DNA of 64,000 bases from CAZVGZ01 sp964627605 (GCA_964627605.1 CAZVGZ010000003.1:62001-126000); one strand, 5' to 3'; counted from the stretch's first letter, positions 35,970 through 44,686 are shown. Made by a program: numbers and translations. The notes: generated by a model from the letters alone, not told the origin.

Positions 35970-37103
35970 CTAGGTCGCAACTCGCGTTCGCAACTCCTTT
36001 TCTACAGCCCGGTTCCATGCTCTGATCTTCTCGGTAAAAGCTGTCGTGTCGTGCGACAGCGGCGTCAAACCCGCTGTGGCGACCGAATAGCTTCTACCAC
36101 CGCACGAAGTAGCTATCTCTTGAAGTCGATTCTCCATCTCCTTAGGGCTGGCACACAGCACTTCGTTGGGATGGAGGCTGATGTGAATATGTTTCTGAGG
36201 CGGGATGTTTTCCAGTGTCTGGTGCAGATCGGTCCATGAGCTGACCTCGAAAGTCGGGAGACTCTTGATGCGAAGCAGGAGAGGTTGGAGATCTGTCTGA
36301 TTGCCGCAGGAGTGTATTCCTGTGATGCCACCATGAAATGAATCGATTTCGAGATAGCGCGGTAGTACGAACTCCTCAATGATCGCTGGACTTACAAACG
36401 GGACGTTGAGCCAGTCGTCGGCTATGTTTATCGATCGGATAGCAAGACTAAAATGTTCGCAGTAGGATTTGTGCCAACGGCACCTCTGCTCGGTGAGATA
36501 GCCCAAAAGCTCGTGCACAAACACGGGGCGTTCGGTCGTATCACCAATAAAATTCTCAAACCCCCGCAACTGGACCGCGATGTCAAGGCAGCCTCGCCAC
36601 CATGTCATGGCAAAACTGACGTCGCCCCGTCCGCCAACAATATCACCGACACTATCAAACCATCTAAGCGCTTTGGGCATCATGCCCGAACTGTGAAAAT
36701 CGACCTGGGGGAGATGTCTCACGTCGGGAGCGTGGGTGAGCGGGTGGTCGGCCTGGATAACGGGCACCCCACGAGCGTCATTTTCCACATCCAACCCAAC
36801 GAAAGTGTATTCAGGGTAGTGCCCAAGCCACGCGGGGATGTTGGGGTCTATCGGCATCTCATCGTCTGGAAACTGATCCCAGCGCCACAGCTTCTGCCGT
36901 AGAACCTGTTCTACGTAGTATTTTGGGTCTGTGGAATAGCGCGGGACGTTGAAATCAGGAAAAATATTAGTCCAGGCGATCGGCTCTTCTAAAGCGAACG
37001 CCGTCCGGCTTTTCCGAGACAGGCGATTAAGGTTTTTGGGGGAATCGGCAGCCTCCAACACCCTGTCAAACAGTTCGTTGATCGCGTATGACACAGGGGT
37101 CAC
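35970..37103 (-). CDS. URO-D family protein, probable methyltransferase
   Basis: The protein has 377 residues with a GTG start. The URO-D fold is supported by GLDVENDARGVPVIQADHPLTHAP, SINIADDWLNVPFVSPAIIEEF and GIHSCGNQTDLQPLL, where the HSCG motif would bind zinc. The C-terminal ALCASPKEMENRLQE-like stretch matches the end of the barrel. Its start overlaps the stop of the glycyl radical enzyme by four bases (GTGA), so the two are translationally coupled. It is distinct from the URO-D protein at 1326-2318. The substrate is unknown; the coupling suggests the two act on the same metabolite. Confidence 0.8.
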   Translation of the reverse strand: MTPVSYAINELFDRVLEAADSPKNLNRLSRKSRTAFALEEPIAWTNIFPDFNVPRYSTDPKYYVEQVLRQKLWRWDQFPDDEMPIDPNIPAWLGHYPEYTFVGLDVENDARGVPVIQADHPLTHAPDVRHLPQVDFHSSGMMPKALRWFDSVGDIVGGRGDVSFAMTWWRGCLDIAVQLRGFENFIGDTTERPVFVHELLGYLTEQRCRWHKSYCEHFSLAIRSINIADDWLNVPFVSPAIIEEFVLPRYLEIDSFHGGITGIHSCGNQTDLQPLLLRIKSLPTFEVSSWTDLHQTLENIPPQKHIHISLHPNEVLCASPKEMENRLQEIATSCGGRSYSVATAGLTPLSHDTTAFTEKIRAWNRAVEKELRTRVAT

Positions 37104-39388
37104 GCTATCAGCTGCGAGGTTCGATTGATAATCTCCTCCTGCTCTATAGGTGTCAGATCGACAAAACGCGCACTGTATCCGGCCACACGGACCATCACGT
37201 TTGGGTGTTCGCTAGGGTTGTTCCTCGCAGCAATGAGTGTTTCGCGGTCCACCATCGTAAGCTGCATCTCCATGACTCCAAGATCGACGAAACCTTTGAG
37301 GAAGCCGATAAACCTTTCGGTGCTGCCCTCGGAGCTGAAAGTGGAGGGGTCAAACCTTAGATCAAGAGCTGCGCCGTTCGGCGATTTGGTGAAATCGATA
37401 TGGCTAAGAGAACGCAATACTCCTGTGGGTCCGTGTTTGTCGGTTCCCCAGGTAGGGTTCAGGTTGCGGGTAAGAAGCTCTTTGGCGGGGCGTCCGTCGG
37501 CTGACGCGCCTACCGCTTCACCAAGCATATGGTTGGCGGCGAACGAATAGAGCGCCAACTGCCAGCGACCGCCTCGCGGGTTTCTCTGTTTTGAAAAAGA
37601 GTCGTATAGCATGTCGGTGATGCTCCCGGCGAGCCCGTCGACATCAGCGTCGCCGTTGCCCCATTTTGGAGCCGCCAAAAGGGTACGGCGAACGTTCTCA
37701 AACCCGGTAAAATCTGTCCTAAGCGCCGTCATCACTTGATCCATCGTGAGTGACCGGTCACGGAAAACGCAGTGATGTATGGCGGCCAGTGAGTTAACCA
37801 CGTTAGGGATGCCCGATACGATGCAGCCTGCGAGGTTGTATTTTGCGCCTCCAGCGCACACGTCTTTTCCAGTGGCGATGCAGTCGTCGATAAACAGTGA
37901 CATCAGCGGGTATCGCCGGTTTTCACAGTGGGAACGATCCGAAGCGTGTACCAGTTCGACCAGTTTTTCGGCGACAAACTCCATCTGACGTTTGAACGCG
38001 GACAGCAGCTCATCGAGCGATCCGATATCCGTTGCTCGTGTTGAGTTTTCTGCCAGCTGTCTGCCAGAGAGAAGCGACTCGCCATCGTTCAGTGTGGACT
38101 CGAGTACCAAAGGAAGGTTCAGGTAGGCGGCGTTGGGGTGAAAAGCCTCTTTGCCTGGAATCGTGTTCTCGTAGCAGCACGAGCAGATATAGTCGCGAGC
38201 GTCCTCTATCGACCGCCCATGCTTCAACATCCCAGCTATAATCACTTCGTCGTTCACGATGGGAAAACCGAGCCCGCCAAGTTCATACTGGGCCGCTGCC
38301 TCCCAGTAGCGCTGAGGCGCTTCCTGGTGTAGCCTGAGCGATATGTAAGGCGCTGGCATCGCGATGCGAAGTGACGCTTCCATGATTAGCTCACTCAGAT
38401 CGTTCGAAGCGTCTTCGCCAGTTGGCGTCACCCCGCCCAAGCTCGCCTGGCTGCCTGGCGTGAACATCTGATGTCCGGTGTAGTAGTCCACATGGCGGAA
38501 CTGGAGTAGGAATATTTCCATGAGTTCCAAGGCCTGCGACCTGATTATCGTGCGGTTTTCGATGTCCCGTTGGTAGTAGGGGTAGAGAAACTGATCGAGT
38601 CTACCGAGACCGAGCCCACCGCCTGGGCAGCACCCGCCCATCTCCAAAGTCACGAGACAGTATACGATCCAGTAGGCTTGAAGCGCTTCGTGAAACGTCT
38701 GCGCTGGCTGTAGGGGCACATTTGCCAAGACCGCTGCGGCTTGCCGCATCTCGGCTGCTGTTTCGGTATCACTTAGTGTCTCGGCAAGGTTCTCAGCGGC
38801 CAGCCTCAACCGTTCAGCGTACAGGGTCACGGAGTCGCACGAGATTAGCGCGGCTTCGTAGAACTGTTTTTGGCCGACGTCTGATGTTGCCTCGTCAACC
38901 GGTTCCGCCATCTGCGCCTCAATTTCAGCGCGGATGTTTGTGACGCCGCGTTCGATGATGCGATCAAGGCCGGGGGTTATGTGGCCGTCGAAACATGACG
39001 CGAGGTAGACACCGGCTTCGCGGAGGTTTTCTGATACAGAGTTTGGAGCGATCTGCCCGATCTTGCTGTGCTGGTCAGCTTGTAGCGCAGGCAGTAGCAG
39101 ATTGAAAAAGAACGGGTCTTCGCCTCCAATGAGAACGTTGCCCGGTTCAAGTGTCAACGGGCAGTTCATCGCGACGTGTCTCAGTGCCATCGCCCTCGCC
39201 ATTGAGCGGTCTTCTGGTTCGTGATCGAGAAATATCTGGGTCGCTTCTTCGGCTAGAGCCGCATATTCGCGTGGTTCTACCCGGTCTTCGTACGCCATCT
39301 GAAATCGGCGTTCTCTCAGTGCGGCGGATCGGTCGGTGCTGCAATAGGGCCCGGTGTTGGGGGCTCTATATAACGGCGCACTATTCAT
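37100..39388 (-). CDS. Glycyl radical enzyme (pyruvate formate-lyase-like family)
   Basis: The protein is 762 residues from the ATG at 39388, with an AAGGAG ribosome binding site 7 bases upstream; the open frame extends to 39529 without family sequence. The glycyl radical motif RVAGYSARFVDL lies near the C-terminus, with the radical Gly at about 737. The active-site loop is CSCCYE: C405 followed by Y and E407 resembles the C-x-E of glycyl radical dehydratases and lyases, while C404 gives a Cys pair as in pyruvate formate-lyase. The N-terminal GGEDPFFFNLLLP part fits the dehydratase group. The reaction cannot be assigned. Activation needs a radical SAM activase, and none is adjacent. Confidence 0.9.
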   Translation of the reverse strand: MNSAPLYRAPNTGPYCSTDRSAALRERRFQMAYEDRVEPREYAALAEEATQIFLDHEPEDRSMARAMALRHVAMNCPLTLEPGNVLIGGEDPFFFNLLLPALQADQHSKIGQIAPNSVSENLREAGVYLASCFDGHITPGLDRIIERGVTNIRAEIEAQMAEPVDEATSDVGQKQFYEAALISCDSVTLYAERLRLAAENLAETLSDTETAAEMRQAAAVLANVPLQPAQTFHEALQAYWIVYCLVTLEMGGCCPGGGLGLGRLDQFLYPYYQRDIENRTIIRSQALELMEIFLLQFRHVDYYTGHQMFTPGSQASLGGVTPTGEDASNDLSELIMEASLRIAMPAPYISLRLHQEAPQRYWEAAAQYELGGLGFPIVNDEVIIAGMLKHGRSIEDARDYICSCCYENTIPGKEAFHPNAAYLNLPLVLESTLNDGESLLSGRQLAENSTRATDIGSLDELLSAFKRQMEFVAEKLVELVHASDRSHCENRRYPLMSLFIDDCIATGKDVCAGGAKYNLAGCIVSGIPNVVNSLAAIHHCVFRDRSLTMDQVMTALRTDFTGFENVRRTLLAAPKWGNGDADVDGLAGSITDMLYDSFSKQRNPRGGRWQLALYSFAANHMLGEAVGASADGRPAKELLTRNLNPTWGTDKHGPTGVLRSLSHIDFTKSPNGAALDLRFDPSTFSSEGSTERFIGFLKGFVDLGVMEMQLTMVDRETLIAARNNPSEHPNVMVRVAGYSARFVDLTPIEQEEIINRTSQLIA

Positions 39389-39635
39389 GGCGTGGCTCCT
39401 TAGTCCCGGTCTATCTGGCACCTGTGGGGCCGTGTCAGATATGACGACGACACACATCTGGTGCCTACGGCTGTTGGATAGGGCAACCATATCATCGCAC
39501 AGACGGGGTGTTGCGGCAACCTGCCGCATGTTTACACAAGTCGAGACGTGATGTTGAGGGTGGGCTCAACTGCCCAGGTTGGATGGCCTGGGCCGTGGGA
39601 ATTTTGGGATGGGTTTATCCGGCGGGGTAGGGAGA

Positions 39636-39709
39636 TGGGCGCTGCTGGGCTCGAACCAGCGACCTCCTGCGTGTAAGGCAGGCGCTCTAACCAGCTGAGC
39701 TAAGCGCCC
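39636..39709 (-). tRNA. tRNA-Val (anticodon UAC)
   Basis: The 74-base minus-strand sequence folds as a standard tRNA. The acceptor stem GGGCGCT pairs with AGCGCCC, and the D arm begins GCTC and contains the AGCTGGTTAGAGC loop. The anticodon stem CCTGC/GCAGG encloses the loop CTTACAC with anticodon TAC, and the T arm is CTGGTTCGAGCCCAG. The discriminator base is A. The CCA end is not encoded. It lies between a glycyl radical enzyme and a truncated cNMP-binding gene, whose stop codon falls within its 5' end. Confidence 0.95.
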
Positions 39710-40011
39710 GCCCTTCGACCCACCGACCCGGCAGGGGCCGGCTCAAACGGTCGTTCGGGATCAAGCGGTAGTGTGATTATGAATTTGGCGCCGCCGTCAG
39801 GGACGTTCTGAGCCTCAATGCGGACGCGGCCCTTTCCGATGGTATAGAACTCATCGCCCAACTCGCTTTCACGAACTATCGCTGTGCCTGCCTCGTAGTT
39901 GCGCAGTTCGCAAAACGCACCAAGTTCGTCGAAATTCTCATCGGTCAGTCCTGCGAAGAGATCGCTTTGGGAGAGGATCGCACGCAGAGTTTGGGTCGCT
40001 TCGGAACTCAT
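39700..40011 (-). pseudogene. Cyclic nucleotide-binding domain gene, truncated at the tRNA
   Basis: The 103-residue frame starts at an ATG at 40011 with an AGGGC ribosome binding site. It matches the first half of a cNMP-binding domain: SQSDLFAGLTDENFDELGAF, NYEAGTAIVRESELGDEFYTIGKGRVRIE. The phosphate-binding cassette and C-helix are missing; the frame continues with Pro/Ala-rich sequence into the 5' end of the tRNA-Val gene, where TAG within the tRNA ends it. No DNA-binding domain follows. The fusion to the tRNA suggests that the 3' half was deleted. A short intact domain protein is unlikely but not excluded. Confidence 0.6.
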
Positions 40012-40061
40012 GCTCTGCCCTGCTTTTTTGAGAACAAGGAACCTGGAACCACTTTTTGCAG

Positions 40062-40334
40062 CTATTTAGCTTTTCGCAAAAAAATCGCCGCTGGAACCAG
40101 GATGCAGTATCCTAGCACCAACAAAATAGGAGCAGCGGTGAGCGATGCTGGGTTGTTGGCAGGCCCTTGCGCCAACAGCCAGTATCCCAACACTATCACC
40201 GCCCCGGCAATCGCCAAAATGGTGCTACCTCTACCTTTGAGCGGCGCGCCAGGCAGTCCAGCCACCACCGCCCACACTACCGCCACCAGTGCTAAAGAGA
40301 GCCACCAACCGTGCTCAGCAATGTTCCCGTCCAC
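40062..40334 (-). CDS. Small three-helix membrane protein, unknown
   Basis: The protein is 90 residues from a GTG at 40334, with a GAGG ribosome binding site 7 bases upstream. Three hydrophobic segments are seen: WWLSLALVAVVWAVVAGLPG, TILAIAGAVIVLGYWLLAQG and APILLVLGYCILVPAAIFL. It ends with RKAK. No domain or motif indicates a role. It is 50 bases upstream of the cNMP gene on the same strand and may share its transcript. Confidence 0.55.
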   Translation of the reverse strand: MDGNIAEHGWWLSLALVAVVWAVVAGLPGAPLKGRGSTILAIAGAVIVLGYWLLAQGPANNPASLTAAPILLVLGYCILVPAAIFLRKAK

Positions 40335-40598
40335 TATCTAACCTCATTATGCCAGAGTTTGGTTCTTGCGCCGTTAAGCAAGAATTTTGAGCGCGTGCTA
40401 AACATACTCCCGAGTTATTGTTGGGTCAACGCGATCGGTTTTGCATCTGCAGCAGGCGTCGCCAGCTATAACTCCCTACCCGCCTTGCATTCCGGTGTCA
40501 CCTCGAACTACTTTTAAGCGTTGGCTAACGGCGAATGAGAAACTTGATTTCCAACCGACGCGAACCAGCCGGCGAAATACTAACGAGGAGATGAAAGA

Positions 40599-40811
40599 GT
40601 GGCACAACACTGCGCGATATGCGGCAAGGGCTTACAGCGAGGCCGCAACGTAAGCCACGCTCACAATAGATCCCACAGGGTCTTCAAACCGAACCTGCAG
40701 CGGGTTAGGGCAGTAGTGGACGGACGCCCTCATTCAATGCACGTATGCACCAAGTGCATTCGTAGTGGACGCGTGGAAAAACGCTCCCATACAGGGGCGT
40801 CGGCGGTCTAG
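40599..40811 (+). CDS. rpmB: 50S ribosomal protein L28
   Basis: The protein is 70 residues from a GTG that follows GAGGAG. The sequence has CAICGKGLQRGRNVSHAHNR and FKPNLQRVRAVV, hallmarks of L28, and a zinc-type cysteine pair at each end (CAIC and CTKC), so this is the cysteine-plus form. L28 is part of the large ribosomal subunit. It is usually next to rpmG or a DAK-domain gene; here it stands alone. The gene appears intact. Confidence 0.95.
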   Translation: MAQHCAICGKGLQRGRNVSHAHNRSHRVFKPNLQRVRAVVDGRPHSMHVCTKCIRSGRVEKRSHTGASAV

Positions 40812-40824
40812 CGGCCTGCGAATT

Positions 40825-41355
40825 TCAAAGAGGACTGCTCTCTAAGAGCATTGCTAAATAGACCGCTGGCAGAAGTTGGCTGTCGCCATCGGTTGACGGG
40901 CTGAACGCCCGTGTGACACGCCGGTCGAGCAGTTTCTTGTCGGTCGCCAGTTCGGTCACGGTGAGCTGGAAGGTGATGAGCCGTCTGGCTTTGGTGCGGG
41001 TATCTGTGTATTTGAGCCCTGGTGACCTTTCGCGCTCGGTTGTTTTCGACCCCGTGATGAGTAGCGACGGTTGCTGGTCGATAGTTACCACCCTGAATGG
41101 GTTGTCCACCACCTGCATCAGCGTCTGGTTTACGTCTACGGTTGATTGCCCGCGAAGGTCCGCTAGTATAGCGACCTGCTCCTGGCGCAGCGTCTGGACC
41201 ACGAACCGGTCCAGACCCTCGACTGTCACCGGGATCGGCTGGATCGGTGGGTTGTTGAACCTTGAGCCTCTGAGTACGTCATATTTAACCCCACACCCAG
41301 CAGCGAAAAATGTTACTACCGACATCAGCGCAACCAGCCGCTTTGAACGACTCAT
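40825..41355 (-). CDS. Lipoprotein, unknown
   Basis: The protein is 176 residues from the ATG at 41355, with a strong GAGGAGGAAC ribosome binding site. A signal peptide ends at a lipobox (VVTFFAAGCGVK), so it is likely a membrane lipoprotein. The mature part alternates strands and helices (RFVVQTLRQEQVAILADLRG, ARRLITFQLTVTELATDKKLL) and may be a small alpha/beta domain of the type used in assembly complexes. No family is recognised. It is divergent from the PqqD-like gene, with 168 bases between the start codons for promoters. Confidence 0.75.
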   Translation of the reverse strand: MSRSKRLVALMSVVTFFAAGCGVKYDVLRGSRFNNPPIQPIPVTVEGLDRFVVQTLRQEQVAILADLRGQSTVDVNQTLMQVVDNPFRVVTIDQQPSLLITGSKTTERERSPGLKYTDTRTKARRLITFQLTVTELATDKKLLDRRVTRAFSPSTDGDSQLLPAVYLAMLLESSPL

Positions 41356-41523
41356 ACTTTGTTCCTCCTCTATCTTGTTCGACATGCCCCTAAATATCTT
41401 CTACGTTAGATGCGAACGTCAACCACGTCGGCTCACCCTCCGATGGGTTGTGACTTGGGCTTTGGGTTCGTATAATGATCCGTCGCCAAGTGGTGCGCTC
41501 ATGCGGACCGGGAGCATCGGGTA

Positions 41524-41913
41524 GTGTTTGACCGGCTTTTCGGGAAGCGGCGTGCACCAGCGCTGTCCAAAGAGGCGCTCCTGGCGTCGCGACCAGTGTT
41601 GAATACGCTTGTCGACTGGTCTGTGAGCGAGGAGGGGGAAATTCATGTCAACATCCCTCGCAAAGAGGCGTGGTGGGTCAATTGGCTGTCGGTGTTGGTC
41701 CGTCCGCCGGACAAAAAAACGATCGCGCTTGATGACATAGGCTCAATGGTCTGGAAAATGATTGATGACGGCACGACCGTCAGAGCGATGATAGAGAAAC
41801 TGGCTAAGCGGTATAAGCTGAATCGACGTGAGGCTGAGGCCTCGCTGATGGAGTATCTAAGGATCTTGGCCAAGCGCAATCTGATCGGTTTTGAGGTGCC
41901 AAGAGCGGCGTAG
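41524..41913 (+). CDS. PqqD-like (RiPP recognition element fold) protein
   Basis: The protein is 129 residues from a GTG start. The C-terminal two thirds match the PqqD winged-helix fold: PRKEAWWVNWLSVLVRPPDKKTIALDDIGSMVWKMIDDGTTVRAMIEKLAKRYKLNRREAEASLMEYLRILAKRNLIG, in which the LDDIGSMVWKMID and RREAEASLMEYL helices are characteristic. PqqD-like domains bind leader peptides in RiPP pathways; standalone copies also occur beside ABC transporters with no known peptide. It is followed by a short FtsX-like permease and a LolD-like ATPase on the same strand, so all three are probably one operon. Confidence 0.82.
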   Translation: MFDRLFGKRRAPALSKEALLASRPVLNTLVDWSVSEEGEIHVNIPRKEAWWVNWLSVLVRPPDKKTIALDDIGSMVWKMIDDGTTVRAMIEKLAKRYKLNRREAEASLMEYLRILAKRNLIGFEVPRAA

Positions 41914-41944
41914 AACCGAACGCGAAGGAGGCATTGTCTAGCAG

Positions 41945-42595
41945 ATGGTCCAGGAAACAGGTATCAAGAAGCAGGTGGCACTGCCGCTTAGCAAGGCATT
42001 TTCGATCAGCTATCAGAGCTTGAAGATCAGATTTTGGCGGTCGATCATCACCATCGGCGGTATTTTCTTCGCGATCGCTTTTTTGGTGTCAGTGTTGAGT
42101 GGTGCGGTGATGTCGGTGGCGATTGCCCCAGTAGGTGAGATTGAGACTGAAGGGGTGGGAATCTTCGCCGTATTTACGCTGCTTCGTGAGGTGCCTCGTC
42201 AGGCGTGGTTGGTGAGCATGTCCCTTCTTGTGTCGGTTATAGGTATTGCCAATGCGATGCTGATGTCCGTAACCGAAAGATATAAAGAGATCGGTACCAT
42301 GAAGTGTTTGGGTGCGCTGGACAGGTTCATTGTTGAACTGTTTCTGCTGGAATCTGGCTTTCAGGGCCTGGTTGGTTCGGTGGCTGGCGCTGTTGTCGGG
42401 ACGCTTCTTGTGGTTCTGAGTAATCTGATTTCCCACGGTGGAGAGATTTTGATGCTAATATCGTGGGTGCAGCTGTTAGTGAATGTGGTAATGGGCATCG
42501 TAATCGGCGTGTCGTTGACTATGGTTGGAGCGTTGTACCCCTCCTACCGGGCGGCTCAGATGGCACCAGCCGAAGCGATGCGGACAGAGGTGTAA
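41945..42595 (+). CDS. Short FtsX/MacB-type ABC transporter permease
   Basis: The protein has 216 residues. An N-terminal soluble segment is followed by TM1 (SIITIGGIFFAIAFLVSVLSG), a very short external loop (about 30 residues instead of the usual 200 or more), and then three TM helices with the FtsX fold (ANAMLMSVTERYKEIGTMKCLGA). The motif AAQMAPAEAMR near the C-terminus is the usual end. The lack of the large periplasmic domain makes it a minimal permease. It lies 31 bases after the PqqD-like gene and 46 before the ATPase gene, so it should assemble with that ATPase. Confidence 0.85.
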   Translation: MVQETGIKKQVALPLSKAFSISYQSLKIRFWRSIITIGGIFFAIAFLVSVLSGAVMSVAIAPVGEIETEGVGIFAVFTLLREVPRQAWLVSMSLLVSVIGIANAMLMSVTERYKEIGTMKCLGALDRFIVELFLLESGFQGLVGSVAGAVVGTLLVVLSNLISHGGEILMLISWVQLLVNVVMGIVIGVSLTMVGALYPSYRAAQMAPAEAMRTEV

Positions 42596-42641
42596 ATAAC
42601 CGAAAGCGCCCTGCGGTGCTGACGGATTTTCGGCGAGGAAC

Positions 42642-43559
42642 ATGATGGCTGACACAGAACAGGCGGTGGCCGAACGGGATATTTCGCAGGAAAACACTGT
42701 GCGGGCTCGGAATGTTGTCAAACGTTTTCCCATGGGCGACGATTTTTTAGAAGCCCTCAAGGGGATTAATCTGGAGATCAAGCGCGGCGAATATATCTCC
42801 ATCATGGGGCCCTCTGGTTCGGGCAAAACAACGCTCTTCAATATGATCGGCGGCCTGGACAAACCTTCCGACGGCACAGTTTACATCGACGAAGTGGACA
42901 TCGCGCAGTTGGACGCCTATGAGTTGGCCTGGCTAAGGTGCCGCAAGATCGGCTACATTTTCCAGACTTTCAACCTGATTCCAGTGATGACGGCGCTGGA
43001 AAACATTACTCTGCCGATGGTCTTTGCCGGTATTAACTCCGATGAAGCCATCGACAAGGGCGTCGCACTTCTGACCAACGTGGGACTTGGTGACAGGGTT
43101 CAGCACAAACCCACCGAGCTTTCCGGTGGTCAGCAGCAGAGGGTCGCCATCGCCCGTGCTCTGGCAAACGATCCTTCGATTATCCTAGCGGACGAGCCCA
43201 CCGCGAACCTCGATCTTAGAACTGGGCACGATATTATTCAGCTTCTGAGGCGAATGAACGCCGAGATGGGCGTCACAGTTATCTCCAACACGCATGATTC
43301 GGCGATGCTCGATGTCTCTGACCGCATTTTCTGGATCAGAGATGGACGAGTCGATCGCGTGCAGCGCCGTGACGAGCTGGAAATCGCGATTACGGCTGTG
43401 GATGGCGATGTCACCGGTGGCGTTGGAGACGACGGCGAGGATGATCTCGTCGATCACGTTGCTATCGCCCATGGGGACAAGAGTCGTGACGACGCGGTTC
43501 TCAACGCTCTGGGTGGAGATGACGAGTCAAACTCTGGCGACGAGCCGACTGAGAGCTGA
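42642..43559 (+). CDS. LolD/MacB-type ABC transporter ATPase with acidic C-terminal extension
   Basis: The protein has 305 residues. ATPase motifs are complete: Walker A GPSGSGKTT, Q-loop FQTFNLIPVMTALEN, signature LSGGQQQRVAIARALA and Walker B ILADEPTANLD. After residue ~245 there is a tail of about 55 residues rich in Asp, Glu and Gly (VGDDGEDDLVDHVAI, GGDDESNSGDEPTES), which is not part of the family and has no obvious role. It probably pairs with the short FtsX-like permease to extract or export a substrate. The start is one of two adjacent ATG codons. Confidence 0.9.
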   Translation: MMADTEQAVAERDISQENTVRARNVVKRFPMGDDFLEALKGINLEIKRGEYISIMGPSGSGKTTLFNMIGGLDKPSDGTVYIDEVDIAQLDAYELAWLRCRKIGYIFQTFNLIPVMTALENITLPMVFAGINSDEAIDKGVALLTNVGLGDRVQHKPTELSGGQQQRVAIARALANDPSIILADEPTANLDLRTGHDIIQLLRRMNAEMGVTVISNTHDSAMLDVSDRIFWIRDGRVDRVQRRDELEIAITAVDGDVTGGVGDDGEDDLVDHVAIAHGDKSRDDAVLNALGGDDESNSGDEPTES

Positions 43560-43663
43560 ATACTAACAGGTCATCTGGTGTGGAACAGAGGTTTTTACGC
43601 CTGTTGGGGAGGATGCAATCTCGGTAGTGGGGCGCTTTCCCCGGAAGAATTAGGTTGATTAGC

Positions 43664-43696
43664 CACGCATCCTGTAGTATGTTTATAGGATGCGTG
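43664..43696. repeat. Inverted repeat, possible RNA hairpin
   Basis: CACGCATCCT (43664-43673) and AGGATGCGTG (43687-43696) form a perfect 10-base stem with a 13-base loop between the ATPase gene and yicC. There is no T-run directly behind it, so it could be a partial terminator, an mRNA-stabilising hairpin or a protein-binding palindrome. Confidence 0.5.
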
Positions 43697-43762
43697 CGCC
43701 TATTTGTGTTTAGGTGAACCGCCCACTGGTTTCTCCCGTCCGGCAAGCAAAGAAGGTAATGA

Positions 43763-44653
43763 GTGATAAAAAGTATGACCGGCTTCGGTCGTGGTGAAAC
43801 GTCGCTGGACGGTATGCTGATGATGGCTGAAGTGAGAACGGTCAACAGTAAATATGCCGACGTATCCGTTAGACTTCCCAGACAGTTGAGCTACTTAGAA
43901 CCGGCCGCCGTGCAGATCGCTAAAGCCGCCGTTGGTAGAGGGAAAATATCGGTGACCATTTCGTGGCAGGCTGATGATGGCGGCGAGAGTGAGGTACAGC
44001 GGAGTGTGTCTCCCGATGTGGAGTTGGCGCGGGCGTACCATGAGGCAGCGACCCTCGTGAGCGGTGTTTTGGGGTTAGATGCGGAGCTGTCATTGGACGC
44101 GCTGATGAGGATGCCCGATGTGATGGCCGTCCGCGAGAATCTAATTAAGCCTGAGACCGCCGACGAGCTTCTTAAACAGGCGCTGGGGCAGGCACTCACA
44201 GATCTTGAAGCCATGCGAATCGCTGAGGGCGACGCGTTGGCAGCCGATTTTCAAGAGCGGCTCGGCGCGTTGGAGGCCACCGGCTTGGCCGTTGAGGAGC
44301 GTGCGCCAGAGAGGGTGACAGAGGCCCACGAGAAACTGCTAGCTCGGATAGACGAACTCGTTGACAAAGCTGCTGTTGACCCTCAACGCATTGCGATGGA
44401 GGTGGCGGTGCTGGCAGACAGGCTCGATATCACCGAGGAGTGTGTTCGTTTTCGCAGCCACCTGGCGCAGTTTCGGTCACTGATGGAGGGTGACGAAGCG
44501 CCTGGGCGAAAACTCAATTTCCTGCTCCAGGAGATCGGACGCGAGGTCAATACAATGGGTTCGAAAGCCAATGACCCGGCGATGTCCCACTTCGTTGTGC
44601 AGATGAAAGAGGACCTGGAAAAACTCAGGGAGCAGGTGCAGAACGTCGAGTAA
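43763..44653 (+). CDS. yicC: YicC family protein (RNA-associated stress protein)
   Basis: The protein is 296 residues from a GTG, opening IKSMTGFGRGE, the family hallmark. The N-terminal half contains VRTVNSKYADVSVRLPRQLSYLE; the C-terminal DUF1732 part ends with EGDEAPGRKLNFLLQEIGREVNTMGSKAND. YicC proteins have been reported as RNA nucleases in E. coli and Bacillus relatives. As in many genomes it stands directly upstream of gmk and rpoZ, in the same order and strand. The gene appears intact. Confidence 0.93.
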   Translation: MIKSMTGFGRGETSLDGMLMMAEVRTVNSKYADVSVRLPRQLSYLEPAAVQIAKAAVGRGKISVTISWQADDGGESEVQRSVSPDVELARAYHEAATLVSGVLGLDAELSLDALMRMPDVMAVRENLIKPETADELLKQALGQALTDLEAMRIAEGDALAADFQERLGALEATGLAVEERAPERVTEAHEKLLARIDELVDKAAVDPQRIAMEVAVLADRLDITEECVRFRSHLAQFRSLMEGDEAPGRKLNFLLQEIGREVNTMGSKANDPAMSHFVVQMKEDLEKLREQVQNVE

Positions 44654-44686
44654 GAACATATCACTTAGCCGTGATGGAGAGTGTAG

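Noticed and set aside
41384..41524. Small peptide gene as a RiPP precursor before the PqqD-like gene
   Set aside because: A ~46-codon frame exists, but it overlaps the divergent lipoprotein start, has no ribosome binding site and ends at the PqqD start; no leader/core pattern is visible.
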